The notes under the pieces: generated by a model
The model's database searches: none
The model's input: only the letters and a program-made list of their open reading frames with translations
Told to the model about the DNA's origin: nothing
Made by a program: the position numbers and the translations under genes
Assembly (NCBI GenBank): GCA_036268295.1
Contig: DATAUK010000026.1
Coordinates: forward strand, 1-64,000
Length of the DNA: 64,000 bases
DNA from: DATAUK01 sp036268295
GTDB taxonomy: Bacteria; Actinomycetota; Actinomycetes; JAFAQI01
Reading direction: 5' to 3'
Shown here: positions 8,103-15,633 of the stretch, piece after piece
How the letters are laid out: each line of letters starts with the position of its first letter
Position numbering within the stretch: the stretch's first letter is position 1

Positions 8103-9371
8103 ATGTCCACGTACCGAAACAGGTCGGTCCTGATCACAGGGGTCATCGCCGTCGGCGCGATTGGAGCGATAACCGCAAGCACCGTTACCGCCGCCATTCC
8201 CGCCAGCAAAGCCCAGACCTCACACTTCGCCTTCACCGGCGATGCGTTCGGGTCGCGCACCCAGGCATCCACGGAGGTGGCGTCAGGCCGCTCCGCGTTG
8301 CTGACGCTCAAGTGCACGATGAAGACCGGTGTCCACGAGTCGAACCAGACCGACGGCGCGACCAACTCCGAGCTTGGGCATGTCGGCTCGGTGACGACCA
8401 CAACCTCGTCTCGCCCGGCAGGCAAGAGCCCGGCGGCTTCGGTCACCACGGCCACGATTCACGGCATGAATCTGCTGGGCGGCGTCATTAAGGCGACCGC
8501 TGTCAGAGCGACCTCGGTGGTAACCACCACCGGCAAGCGCACCGGTACGACGACCTTTACCGGTCTCACCATCGCCGGTCACAAAGAGGCGTACTCGCCG
8601 AAACCCAATCAGACCTACCAGATCCCCGAGGTGGGGAAGATCGAGCTGAACGCGCAAAAGGCTACTCACGTCAACGGATCGACCGGCCTCATCGTGAACG
8701 GCCTTGAGCTCACGATGGGTGCGAGCAACCTGGGCGGGCTGCCGACGAAGACCCAGGTCGTGCTTGCCCACGCCAAGTCCGGTGTCGAGCCGGTCGGGCT
8801 TCGGACCCTCCACGGCAGTGGCTACGGCAGCGCCGTCATGAACAACAATGTCGTGACCTCCGGCCGGACGTTCTATCAGCCGCTGCCGTGCCAAGGCACC
8901 CAGGGCAAGACTCGTCGAAACACTGGTGGCGCGATCCAGCAGGCCGCGGTGCTCAGTTCTGGCACGGTCGCGTCGACCGCAACCGGCAACCACACCGCGA
9001 CCTCCGACGTCGGGACGACCACCTCTACCGTCCACAACGTGTCACTGATCGGTGGCGTTGTCTCCGCGTCAGCCATCGAGGCGGTCGCGCGGGTGACCGA
9101 CCGAAGCGGCAAGATCACCACCGGCGAGCAGGGCTCGAAATTCGTCGGTCTCACCGTCGACGGCAAGAAGATGCCGAACAACGTCAAGCCCAACACCAAG
9201 ATCAGTCTCGGGCCGCTGGGCACGCTCTGGCTCAACCGCGTGATCCGGACCAGCTCTGGCAGGACGATCGCGATCCACATGATCGACCTGCACCTGAACA
9301 AGCCGGAGGGTGGCGTCGCGAAGGGTGCGGACGTGGTCGTGGCCAACGCCGACGTTGGGGTGCGTCATTGA
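8103..9371 (+). CDS. Secreted choice-of-anchor-P-like protein with two internal repeats
   Basis: 422 residues. Signal peptide at about residues 1-32 (ITGVIAVGAIGAITASTVTAAIP). The mature protein has two similar halves: MNLLGGVIKATAVRATSVV with FTGLTIAGHK in the first, and VSLIGGVVSASAIEAVARV with FVGLTVDGKK in the second. Each is followed by a proline/glycine loop and a strand ending in 'LWLNRV' or 'IELNAQ'. This matches the actinobacterial choice-of-anchor-P family of cell-surface proteins, whose function is unknown. The ATG at 8103 follows GAGGGAACCC. A strong hairpin lies about 385 bases downstream, after the next small gene. Confidence 0.75.
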   Translation: MSTYRNRSVLITGVIAVGAIGAITASTVTAAIPASKAQTSHFAFTGDAFGSRTQASTEVASGRSALLTLKCTMKTGVHESNQTDGATNSELGHVGSVTTTTSSRPAGKSPAASVTTATIHGMNLLGGVIKATAVRATSVVTTTGKRTGTTTFTGLTIAGHKEAYSPKPNQTYQIPEVGKIELNAQKATHVNGSTGLIVNGLELTMGASNLGGLPTKTQVVLAHAKSGVEPVGLRTLHGSGYGSAVMNNNVVTSGRTFYQPLPCQGTQGKTRRNTGGAIQQAAVLSSGTVASTATGNHTATSDVGTTTSTVHNVSLIGGVVSASAIEAVARVTDRSGKITTGEQGSKFVGLTVDGKKMPNNVKPNTKISLGPLGTLWLNRVIRTSSGRTIAIHMIDLHLNKPEGGVAKGADVVVANADVGVRH

Positions 9372-9438
9372 TCCGGCCGCCGGTGGCGAGTCCCGGGCTG
9401 AGGATGTCACTCGGCTCGAGACCCGTCGCAGGCCGGGC

Positions 9439-9702
9439 ATGAGTCGGTCTCGGTCGAATCGGACGGTCGCCGCCAACCGGGTCGCTCCGACAGCGGCGCC
9501 GATCGCCTCTCCGGAGCAGATCTGTTGCGGTCAACGGCTGAGGCGGATCGATATCCGGTCGGTCGACTCGATGCTGTCGTTCAACTTCTGCGGTCGCTGC
9601 GAGTCGATGCGGTGGTTCAAGGACGGTCTTCCGACCGATGACGAGTCGCTGGTAGGCGCGTTGCGGGCGACGACGGTCGAGCCGAGAGCCGCCGGTCGCT
9701 GA
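9439..9702 (+). CDS. Small Cys-motif protein, function unknown
   Basis: 87 residues from ATG 9439. The frame has actinobacterial codon bias (G or C at nearly every third position) and stays open upstream to 9310, inside the preceding gene in another frame, so the start is uncertain. The protein has CC at residues 29-30 and the motif SFNFCGRCESMRWFKDG with Cys51 and Cys54, a possible half zinc ribbon. No catalytic motif is seen. It lies 67 bases after the choice-of-anchor-P-like gene and 54 bases before a strong hairpin, so the two may share a transcript. It is real on codon use; the family is not recognised. Confidence 0.5.
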   Translation: MSRSRSNRTVAANRVAPTAAPIASPEQICCGQRLRRIDIRSVDSMLSFNFCGRCESMRWFKDGLPTDDESLVGALRATTVEPRAAGR

Positions 9703-9755
9703 CCCGAATATCGGCGACGCTGCGCGATCCGCAGTAAGCGCGGCTCCCTCATAAC

Positions 9756-9796
9756 TAGCTGTGCCCCCGGTGACTGGGTAACCGGGGGCACAGCTA
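9756..9796. terminator. Perfect 16-bp hairpin, bidirectional terminator
   Basis: The arm TAGCTGTGCCCCCGGT (9756-9771) pairs perfectly with 9781-9796 across a nine-base loop. The stem is very GC-rich and is followed by TTTG on the plus strand. It ends transcription after the small Cys-motif gene. On the minus strand its arm begins with the TAG stop of the micro-ORF at 9794-9883, so it can serve both directions. Confidence 0.8.
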
Positions 9797-9883
9797 TTTG
9801 CGCGAGATGGACTCAGCCGTCGCTGCCGTCATCACCGCTCGCCGAGCCGAACGCTCGGCGCGCCGATTGAAATGTCCTGGCAT
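9794..9883 (-). CDS. 29-residue basic micro-ORF with a strong ribosome-binding site
   Basis: From ATG at 9883 on the minus strand the peptide begins MPGHFNRRAERSARRAV and ends TAESISRK. AGGAGG lies six bases upstream of the ATG (complement at 9890-9895), an excellent Shine-Dalgarno match. Its TAG stop forms the first bases of the terminator hairpin, giving a compact RBS-ORF-terminator unit. The peptide is rich in Arg and Ala and has no membrane segment. It has no recognised family; a regulatory peptide, a leader or a chance ORF are all possible. The strength of the RBS and the terminator position are the arguments for a real gene. Confidence 0.5.
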   Translation of the reverse strand: MPGHFNRRAERSARRAVMTAATAESISRK

Positions 9884-9989
9884 GACAACCTCCTGATGAG
9901 TCGGGTCCGAGTGACGTGACCTCACTGGGGTTATCGCCGCGACCACCTGAAGGGATACCGCTGCTGCCATCGCGCACCAAGCACCAACG

Positions 9990-10286
9990 GTGGGGGATGC
10001 TGGTGAGGTGAGCCGGGTACGACGCGAGCGGGTGCCGCCGCAGCCGCGATTCGATCTTCACGACCCGACCGCCGGCATCGGTGGCGCAGCGCCGGCGGCG
10101 AGCGCCCTCACGTTGCGGTTATGGCTCGCCGGTGCTGCCATCGTTGGCAGTGTGGTCGGCGTCGTACTGACGGTCGTCCTACGCGGTCCAGTCGCGCTGA
10201 TCGTGGTTCTCGCCGTGATCGGATGTACCGCCGTGGTCGATCTGTGCGTCGTGGCGACCCGCCTCCACCGAGGCGAAGCCGGCTAA
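9990..10286 (+). CDS. Small two-helix membrane protein, DUF6343-like
   Basis: Up to 98 residues from GTG 9990; GTG 10008 (VSRVRRER) is an alternative start. After a basic, proline-rich head come two membrane helices, LWLAGAAIVGSVVGVVLTVVL and ALIVVLAVIGCTAVVDLCVV, separated by RGPV, and a short basic tail RLHRGEAG. The layout (ALTLRLWLA..., VVDLxVV...) resembles the DUF6343 family of small actinobacterial membrane proteins, whose function is not known to me. Its TAA stop forms the left end of the palindromic repeat, and the gene is convergent with the DUF6457 gene. Confidence 0.55.
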   Translation: MGDAGEVSRVRRERVPPQPRFDLHDPTAGIGGAAPAASALTLRLWLAGAAIVGSVVGVVLTVVLRGPVALIVVLAVIGCTAVVDLCVVATRLHRGEAG

Positions 10287-10377
10287 CCCCGCGCATGTGC
10301 CATTGGTGGTGCTATACGCCCACCGATGTGCCATTGGCGGTGTCATCGGCCCACTGATGGCACATGCGCGGGGTTAG
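10283..10377. repeat. Palindromic dispersed repeat, copy A
   Basis: A perfect 21-bp inverted repeat (10283-10303 with 10357-10377; core GCGCATGTGCCAT) encloses two tandem units of about 31 bp that each begin with ATGTGCCAT. The outer arms contain the TAA stop codons of both convergent genes, so the element also acts as a shared 3' end and likely terminator. Its central 82 bp (10287-10368) aligns without gaps to 35037-35118 at 67 of 82 positions. Confidence 0.85.
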
Positions 10378-10589
10378 GGTGCGGGGATCAGGGCGCGGAC
10401 TCGGGTGATGAGTGAGTCGAGGTCGTCGGCGCCGGTCGCGGCCATGCCGATCAGCAGGCAGGTCAGCGGCGCGGCCGGCCGGTCGACGCCGTGCGCGACA
10501 TCGCGAGCCAGGTCGAGGACGGCGCGCGCGTCGACCGGCTCGATCCCCAGCTCGTCACAGACAGCCCGCATCCATTGGTCGAGGGTCAT
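10374..10589 (-). CDS. DUF6457 domain protein, MobA-associated
   Basis: 71 residues, helical: LDQWMRAVCDELGI, then ARAVLDLARDVAHGVDRPAAPLTCLLIGMAA. This matches DUF6457, a short domain found next to or fused with MobA-type molybdenum cofactor guanylyltransferases in actinobacteria. Its ATG overlaps the mobA stop by four bases (10586-10589), so the two are translationally coupled. The role is unproven; a helper of cofactor nucleotide attachment is inferred from context. The stop codon lies in the palindromic repeat. Confidence 0.8.
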   Translation of the reverse strand: MTLDQWMRAVCDELGIEPVDARAVLDLARDVAHGVDRPAAPLTCLLIGMAATGADDLDSLITRVRALIPAP

Positions 10590-11197
10590 GCCAGCTCCTG
10601 CGCTCGGGCGAGGTCGGCGGCGGTGTCACAGTCCCAGGTCGCCGGCGGGTCGCCGCCGAGATCGACCCGGACGATCTCGGCCCGGGCGGCCAGATCGCTG
10701 AGCACCGAGCGCATTGATACATCTTGCGGTTCAGCGGGCATCACTGCCCGCAGCGCGGCGGCGTCGTAGCAGCCGATCAGCGGCTGGTCCCGGCCGTCGC
10801 TGTCGATCGCGACAACGGCGCCCGCTTCACCCGTTGCGGCGAGTAGTTGGTCGACGGCGGCCGTGGTGATGAACGGCAGGTCGGCCGCGAGTACGACGAC
10901 GACTGGTGCCCGAAGCAGCGGCAGGGCGGCGGCGAGCGCCGCCACCGGACCAGAGCCGACCGGGGTCTCGCGGACCCACTCCACCGGCCGGGAGGTCGGG
11001 ATTGCGGCTCCCACGGCCACGGTGATGGACGCCTCGGCTACCGCATCGAGCGCGATGTCGACGAGGCGCCGGCCGCCGACTGTCAGTGCCGGCTTGACGG
11101 CGCCGCCCATCCGCCGGCCGTGACCGCCGGCGAGGACGACGGCGTCGTACCTCACTGCGGCGGCGAAGCGGGTAGGCGCAGACGGGTCGGTTGTCAT
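10586..11197 (-). CDS. mobA: Molybdenum cofactor guanylyltransferase MobA
   Basis: 203 residues. The nucleotide-binding start is VVLAGGHGRRMGGAVKPAL, which matches the L-A-G-G-x-G-R-R-M-G signature with its lysine. VVVLAADLPFI supplies the metal-binding aspartate region, and a later GCYDAAALRA lies in the acceptor domain. MobA attaches GMP from GTP to molybdopterin in the cytoplasm, giving the bis-MGD cofactor used by formate dehydrogenases and nitrate reductases. It overlaps both fdhD upstream and the DUF6457 gene downstream by four bases. No molybdoenzyme gene lies in the window. Confidence 0.9.
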   Translation of the reverse strand: MTTDPSAPTRFAAAVRYDAVVLAGGHGRRMGGAVKPALTVGGRRLVDIALDAVAEASITVAVGAAIPTSRPVEWVRETPVGSGPVAALAAALPLLRAPVVVVLAADLPFITTAAVDQLLAATGEAGAVVAIDSDGRDQPLIGCYDAAALRAVMPAEPQDVSMRSVLSDLAARAEIVRVDLGGDPPATWDCDTAADLARAQELA

Positions 11198-12063
11198 CGA
11201 ATCGGAGCATGGTCTGGCTCGGCCGCGACGGCATCGTCGCGTACCCGTACGGCGGCTGCGTAGATGACCATGGTCGGTGCCCGCAGGAAGCCGATGAGGG
11301 TCAGTCCGACTCGCTCGGCGAGGCCGACGGCGAGTGAGGACGGCGCCGAGATTGCGGCCATCATCGGGATGCCGGCGAGTGACGCCTTCTGCACCAGCTC
11401 GAACGACGCCCGGCCCGACACCAGCAAGACGGTGCCACGCAGCGGTAGCCGGCCCTCGCGCAGTGCCCAGCCGAGGACCTTGTCGACGGCGTTGTGCCGC
11501 CCAACGTCCTCGCGGAGCACGAGCAGCTCGTCGGTGGCAGCGTCGAACAACGCGGCGGCGTGCAAACCACCGGTCCGGTCGAACAGTCGTTGGGCGGCCC
11601 GCAACCGGTCGGGCAGCGAGCAGATCCAGCCGGCATCGACGCTCAGCTCATCAGCGGCAAGGGAGTACGGCGAGGTCACCTCGACGTCATCGATCGTCGC
11701 CTTGCCACACAGCCCACACGCGCTGGTCGTGACGAGGGCCCGCTGCATCGAGGTCTCGACCGGTGCGACGTGCGAGGCGAGCGTCGCATCCAGCACGTTG
11801 TAGGTGTTGTGGCCCGCGTCGTCGAGGCCGGCGCAGTAGCGCATCTCGGACAGGTCCCCGCGGGTTCGGATGACCCCCTCACTGACCAAGAACCCGGCTA
11901 GCAGATCCATGTCGTCACCGGGGGTGCGCATCGTCACCGCGAGAGCGCGGCCGGCGACCCGCATCTCGAGCGGCTCCTCAGCGACCAGGGTGTCGGGAGC
12001 GACCGACGCCGGCTGCCCGACCGTAAGGCGGGTGACCTGCTTGCGTACCGTCACCCTGCCCAC
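11194..12063 (-). CDS. fdhD: Formate dehydrogenase accessory sulfurtransferase FdhD
   Basis: 289 residues from GTG 12063; GTG 12054 is an alternative. The catalytic cysteine motif is in TTSACGLCGKATIDD (C-x2-C). The core FLVSEGVIRTRGDL and HNAVDKVLGWAL, with LLVSGRASFELVQKA, are family signatures. FdhD carries sulfur from IscS to the molybdenum cofactor and is needed to activate formate dehydrogenase. A much longer frame extends upstream to 12570 but overlaps the divergent redoxin gene and has no FdhD similarity, so it is not used. First gene of an fdhD-mobA-DUF6457 operon; 96 bases separate it from the divergent redoxin gene. Confidence 0.9.
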   Translation of the reverse strand: MGRVTVRKQVTRLTVGQPASVAPDTLVAEEPLEMRVAGRALAVTMRTPGDDMDLLAGFLVSEGVIRTRGDLSEMRYCAGLDDAGHNTYNVLDATLASHVAPVETSMQRALVTTSACGLCGKATIDDVEVTSPYSLAADELSVDAGWICSLPDRLRAAQRLFDRTGGLHAAALFDAATDELLVLREDVGRHNAVDKVLGWALREGRLPLRGTVLLVSGRASFELVQKASLAGIPMMAAISAPSSLAVGLAERVGLTLIGFLRAPTMVIYAAAVRVRDDAVAAEPDHAPIR

Positions 12064-12159
12064 GGCCTCAGTCTGCCCCACCGTCGCAAGCCGATGCGTC
12101 GCAGATCCCCAGCGACGTGCGAGGTCATGGCCCACTAGCGTTCCACTAGCTTGGCAGCC

Positions 12160-13191
12160 ATGACGATCACCCTGATTGGTGTCGATGGCGCGACGCGTTC
12201 GGTTGCCGGCACGACAGCGGTGGTCGACGCCATGGAGCTGAGCGAGGTGACCGGCTGGGCGTTGAAGCCGCAGGGGCTGTGCCGCGGTGCGGTGTGCGTC
12301 CCGCTGCTCGATCGCAAGGTCGATGCGGGTGCTGGCGAGATCGATCTCGCCGAGTGGGCAGCGGCGCTGGGCTACCTGATAGCGGTAGACGTCGAACACT
12401 CGGTGGTTGCGCTGGCGCCAGCGGCGCCTTGTGGCGCCTCGGTCGAGGTCGGCAGCCTCGCCCCCGACGTTGAGCTTCCCGGCATCGACGGCAACTCCCA
12501 TTCGCTGGCAGAGTTTGCTGGCCGAAAGCGGGTGCTCGTGACCTGGGCATCGTGGTGTGGCTGTCGGCATGAGCTAGGTGCCTGGCGCGAGCTGCAGGAT
12601 GAGCTCGGCCCGGCCGGACTGTCGATCTTCTCGGTCGCGCTCGACAACTCGGTCGAGGACGCCCGGCCGTGGATCGAAGCCGGTCAGCCGAGCTATCCGG
12701 TCGTCATCGATTCTGCCCATGTCACCGCCGAGCGGTTCGGCATCACCAACGTGCCAAGCACGGTGTGGATCGACGAGGGCGGACGCATCGTCAAGCCACC
12801 CACCATCTCGCCGGGCGACGACCAGTTCCGCGACTTCACAAAGATCGACTCAGCCGCTCATCACGAGGCGATGCGTCGATGGGTGAGCGAGGACGTGGTG
12901 CCCGATCCCACCGCGGTTGCAGTGACGGTGCGCAGCGAGGACGAGCAGCTTGCGCTCGCGGAGCGTCGTCTCGGCGCCTGGTTGCAGGGTCAGGGATACG
13001 TCGACGCCGCTGCCGAACATCTGGCCCGGGCTGTCGAACTCGCGCCGTGGGACTGGACAGTCCGTCGAGCAAGCATCGCGCTGCGTGGTGGCGACCCGTT
13101 TCTCGGCGCGGAGTTCATTGACTTCTGGCAGGAATGGGACGCCGCCGGCAGACCCGGCTACCAGGCGATGCGGCCCGGCGCTGAGGGCTGA
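12160..13191 (+). CDS. Thioredoxin-fold redoxin with a Cys-Gly-Cys motif
   Basis: 343 residues from ATG 12160. Residues 1-85 form an N-terminal domain containing LCRGAVCVPLL. Residues about 95-235 are a redoxin/TlpA-like domain: VGSLAPDVELPGIDG, then WASWCGCRHELGAW, and a cis-proline loop NVPSTVWIDEGGRIV. The active site is C-x-C rather than the usual C-x2-C. The C-terminal 90 residues are a helical, TPR-like segment (LAERRLGAWLQGQGYVDAAA, HLARAVELAPWDW). No signal peptide is present, so it acts in the cytoplasm. It is divergent from fdhD. Likely a thiol oxidoreductase; the substrate is unknown. Confidence 0.75.
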   Translation: MTITLIGVDGATRSVAGTTAVVDAMELSEVTGWALKPQGLCRGAVCVPLLDRKVDAGAGEIDLAEWAAALGYLIAVDVEHSVVALAPAAPCGASVEVGSLAPDVELPGIDGNSHSLAEFAGRKRVLVTWASWCGCRHELGAWRELQDELGPAGLSIFSVALDNSVEDARPWIEAGQPSYPVVIDSAHVTAERFGITNVPSTVWIDEGGRIVKPPTISPGDDQFRDFTKIDSAAHHEAMRRWVSEDVVPDPTAVAVTVRSEDEQLALAERRLGAWLQGQGYVDAAAEHLARAVELAPWDWTVRRASIALRGGDPFLGAEFIDFWQEWDAAGRPGYQAMRPGAEG

Positions 13192-13195
13192 CTGC

Positions 13196-13588
13196 CTATC
13201 CGCGCAACGAGACGCCTGGGAGATCGGCGAACGCGGCGGCGTCGGCTGACACGATGCTGCGGTCCCGTGCCAGCGCGGTAGCCGCAATGATCAGGTCATG
13301 TGCGCCGCGTGGTCGGCCGCTGCGTCGGACATGGGCCAGCAGGATCGCGTGAGCCCGCGAGACATCGATGTCGTAGTCCTCCACTGGGACGGTGTCGAGC
13401 ACGCTGCGCACGAAAGCAGATCGGCCGGCGCGACGGCTCGCATCGGCCAGCTCGACACCGACGAGCAGTTCGGCGGCGGTGACGGCAGCGATCGCGACGT
13501 CGTCCTCGTCGGCGATGCTCCGGTTGAGGCTTCTCCCGGCGCGCTCGGCATCAATCAGCACCGTGCTGTCGAGGATCAGGCGGGCCAC
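13196..13588 (-). CDS. vapC: PIN-domain toxin VapC
   Basis: 130 residues from GTG 13588, which overlaps the end of the antitoxin gene by 13 bases. PIN acidic residues are present: LILDSTVLIDAER (two Asp), TAAELLVGVE (Glu), and GAHDLIIAATAL (Asp). VapC toxins are magnesium-dependent RNases that cut tRNA or rRNA when the antitoxin is lost. An upstream frame extension into the antitoxin region is antisense-like and unlikely. It is convergent with the redoxin gene, with four bases between their ends. Together with the upstream gene it is a complete type II toxin-antitoxin module. Confidence 0.85.
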   Translation of the reverse strand: MARLILDSTVLIDAERAGRSLNRSIADEDDVAIAAVTAAELLVGVELADASRRAGRSAFVRSVLDTVPVEDYDIDVSRAHAILLAHVRRSGRPRGAHDLIIAATALARDRSIVSADAAAFADLPGVSLRG

Positions 13589-13827
13589 TGACGGTCTTCC
13601 GTGGTCAGCAGGCCGCGCACCTCGCTGAGCTCGCCGGCCCACTCGGCGTCCGGCCGGTAGTGACGCAGCAAGGCCTTGATCGCGGCCCCGGAAGTCCCGG
13701 CCGCGGGTTCGATCCGAGCGATGACGCGGCCGCCTCGAGTCACGAAGTAGGTCTCGCCGTCCTTTTCGACCGCCGTGAGCAAGGCGGAGAATCCGCGCGC
13801 CGCTTCGGTCGCCGAGATCTCCTTCAC
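13576..13827 (-). CDS. vapB: Phd/YefM-type antitoxin VapB
   Basis: 83 residues. The N-terminus KEISATEAARGFSALLTAVE and ETYFVTRGGRVIARIEP match Phd/YefM antitoxins: a DNA-binding N-terminal fold followed by a C-terminal toxin-neutralising tail (HYRPDAEWAGELSEVRGLL). It precedes and overlaps vapC, as is usual. Toxin and antitoxin together normally repress their own promoter, which would lie in the short region 13828-13858. It is followed upstream by the acyl-CoA dehydrogenase gene on the same strand, 31 bases away. Confidence 0.85.
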   Translation of the reverse strand: MKEISATEAARGFSALLTAVEKDGETYFVTRGGRVIARIEPAAGTSGAAIKALLRHYRPDAEWAGELSEVRGLLTTEDRQWPA

Positions 13828-13858
13828 GGGAATCAGATTATCAGATCCTTCGATCAGG

Positions 13859-15583
13859 TCATGCGCTCATCTCGTAGGCACCGCACAGCGCCTGGACTTG
13901 CTGCCAGGCCCGGGCGAACCGGGCCGGATCGTCGGCCGGCTTTCGCACCGTCGACACCGCCCATGCCTGTTGGGCCTGGCTGCTCGCGGCCTTGCCATGA
14001 AGTGCCACGGCGAGTGTCGCAAAGTCACGGATGAGTACGTCGAAGATTGCCTCGACGGTGTCGTCGTTGACTTCCAGGATCGAGGCCTGTTCGCAGATCA
14101 ACTGGCCGTAGACGATGACAGTGAACAGCTCGCCGATGCCGAGCATCAGGTCGAAGTCCTGTTGCTGAGTCTCATCCGGCGGGTTGCTCGCGAGCATCGA
14201 GGCGAACGACTCCGCCTGCTCGATGAAGGTGGCGACGTTGGCTAGATGTGCGTAGCTGCGATACGCGAGATGCCAGTCGTGGAAACGGATCGCGCCGAGA
14301 CCTCGGGCCGGGCCCTGGTTGAACAGGAACGTGTCGTCCGCCGGCTCGAGTCTGGTCGGCACCTCGTCGTACGGCTCGGCAGCGAACAGGTACGCCGGCA
14401 TGAACTTCAGCACCAGCGCCAGGTTCACCGCCACGGTGCCCTCGAGCTTGGGCAGGCCGCGGACGTCGACCGACGCCGCCGCGAGGTATGAGTCCTTCTC
14501 GAAGCTCTTCGCCGCGACCACGTCGCCGAGAATCGCCACGACCCGCTCGGACTCGGTGGTGACCTTCATCTTGGTGACCGGGTTGTAGAGCAGATAGCGC
14601 CGGTCGTCGGCGTTGGCCGAGCGGAAGTAGTCGATCGCGCGGTCGCTGAACAGCCGCATCGCGAGCAGCCGGCTGTGGGCGTCGACCAGTTGACGGCGGA
14701 CGTGCGGGAAGTCGGTGACCGGCTTGCCGTAGAGCACGCGGTTGTGGGCGTGAGTGACCGCTTCGTACATGCAGTGCTCGGCGATGCCGATGCCGCCGAA
14801 GCACAGGTTGAACTTCCCGACGTTGACGGTGTTGAGGGCGGCGTCGAACGCCGCCTTGCCGGCATGCAGGATTTCCGCGTCGCCGACCGGATAGTCGATG
14901 AGCTCGAACTCGGACACATACATCTGCGACGGCACGACGTTCCCCACCAGCCGGTACGCCGGATGTCGGCTGTCGACGGTGAAGAAGACGTACCCGTCAG
15001 AGCCCTCGACATCGCAGCGGCGTCCGAATACCGACACCAGGCCGGCAACATTTCCGTTGCCGATGTAGTACTTCGAGCCGTTGGCGCGCAAGCCGGCGCC
15101 GTCGACCGGGGTCAGGACCATGTCGGTGGAGTAGATGTCCGCACCGTGCGCGCGTTCGGACAGACCGAATGCGCAAACGCCGCCGTCCTCGAGCAGGCTG
15201 GCGGCACGAGCGCGGGCGGCCTGATTGCCGCTCTGCCAGACCGGGCCGAGGCCCAGGATGGTGACCTGCCAGGTGTACCAGTAGTTCAGGCCGTAGAAGC
15301 CGAGCACCTCCGACAGTGCGGCGATTCGAGCGGTGTCCCATCGCTTGTCCCCGTCATCGCCGGCGTCCTGGGTCGGCGTGAGGAACGTCGCAAACAACCG
15401 CTCCTTCGCGGCGAAGTCGAGGAAGTCCGAGTACCAGACGTGGGAGTGGTAGTCGGCGAGCAGCCGGGCCTTGCCGCGCTGCTCGAACCAGTCGATCGTC
15501 GCTCGGAGCAGCCGGCGGGTCTCCGGGTCGAAGTGGGACGGGTCGTACTCCCGCGGGTTCAGCAGCGCAGCTTTAGCTGTCAT
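13859..15583 (-). CDS. Acyl-CoA dehydrogenase family protein
   Basis: 574 residues, longer than the usual 380-400. The middle domain motif is GVCAFGLSERAHGADIYST, a flavin-contact loop. The C-terminal helical domain includes IAEHCMYEAVTHAHNRVLYGKPVTDFPHVRRQLVDA. These enzymes use FAD to make the alpha-beta double bond in acyl-CoA thioesters. The extra N-terminal helical region (FDPETRRLLRATIDWFEQRG) and an extended C-terminus place it near long actinobacterial paralogs of unassigned substrate. The catalytic glutamate cannot be assigned by eye. The ATG at 15583 is divergent from the sedolisin, 50 bases away. Confidence 0.85.
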   Translation of the reverse strand: MTAKAALLNPREYDPSHFDPETRRLLRATIDWFEQRGKARLLADYHSHVWYSDFLDFAAKERLFATFLTPTQDAGDDGDKRWDTARIAALSEVLGFYGLNYWYTWQVTILGLGPVWQSGNQAARARAASLLEDGGVCAFGLSERAHGADIYSTDMVLTPVDGAGLRANGSKYYIGNGNVAGLVSVFGRRCDVEGSDGYVFFTVDSRHPAYRLVGNVVPSQMYVSEFELIDYPVGDAEILHAGKAAFDAALNTVNVGKFNLCFGGIGIAEHCMYEAVTHAHNRVLYGKPVTDFPHVRRQLVDAHSRLLAMRLFSDRAIDYFRSANADDRRYLLYNPVTKMKVTTESERVVAILGDVVAAKSFEKDSYLAAASVDVRGLPKLEGTVAVNLALVLKFMPAYLFAAEPYDEVPTRLEPADDTFLFNQGPARGLGAIRFHDWHLAYRSYAHLANVATFIEQAESFASMLASNPPDETQQQDFDLMLGIGELFTVIVYGQLICEQASILEVNDDTVEAIFDVLIRDFATLAVALHGKAASSQAQQAWAVSTVRKPADDPARFARAWQQVQALCGAYEMSA

Positions 15584-15633
15584 CTGTCCAGTTTCGCCTA
15601 CCTTCGGTCCGAGTCTGGTGTTGACTCAACTCG

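Noticed and set aside
11194..12570. Long FdhD form of 458 residues
   Set aside because: The extra 169 N-terminal residues are antisense to the redoxin gene and unlike FdhD; GTG 12063 gives the usual length.
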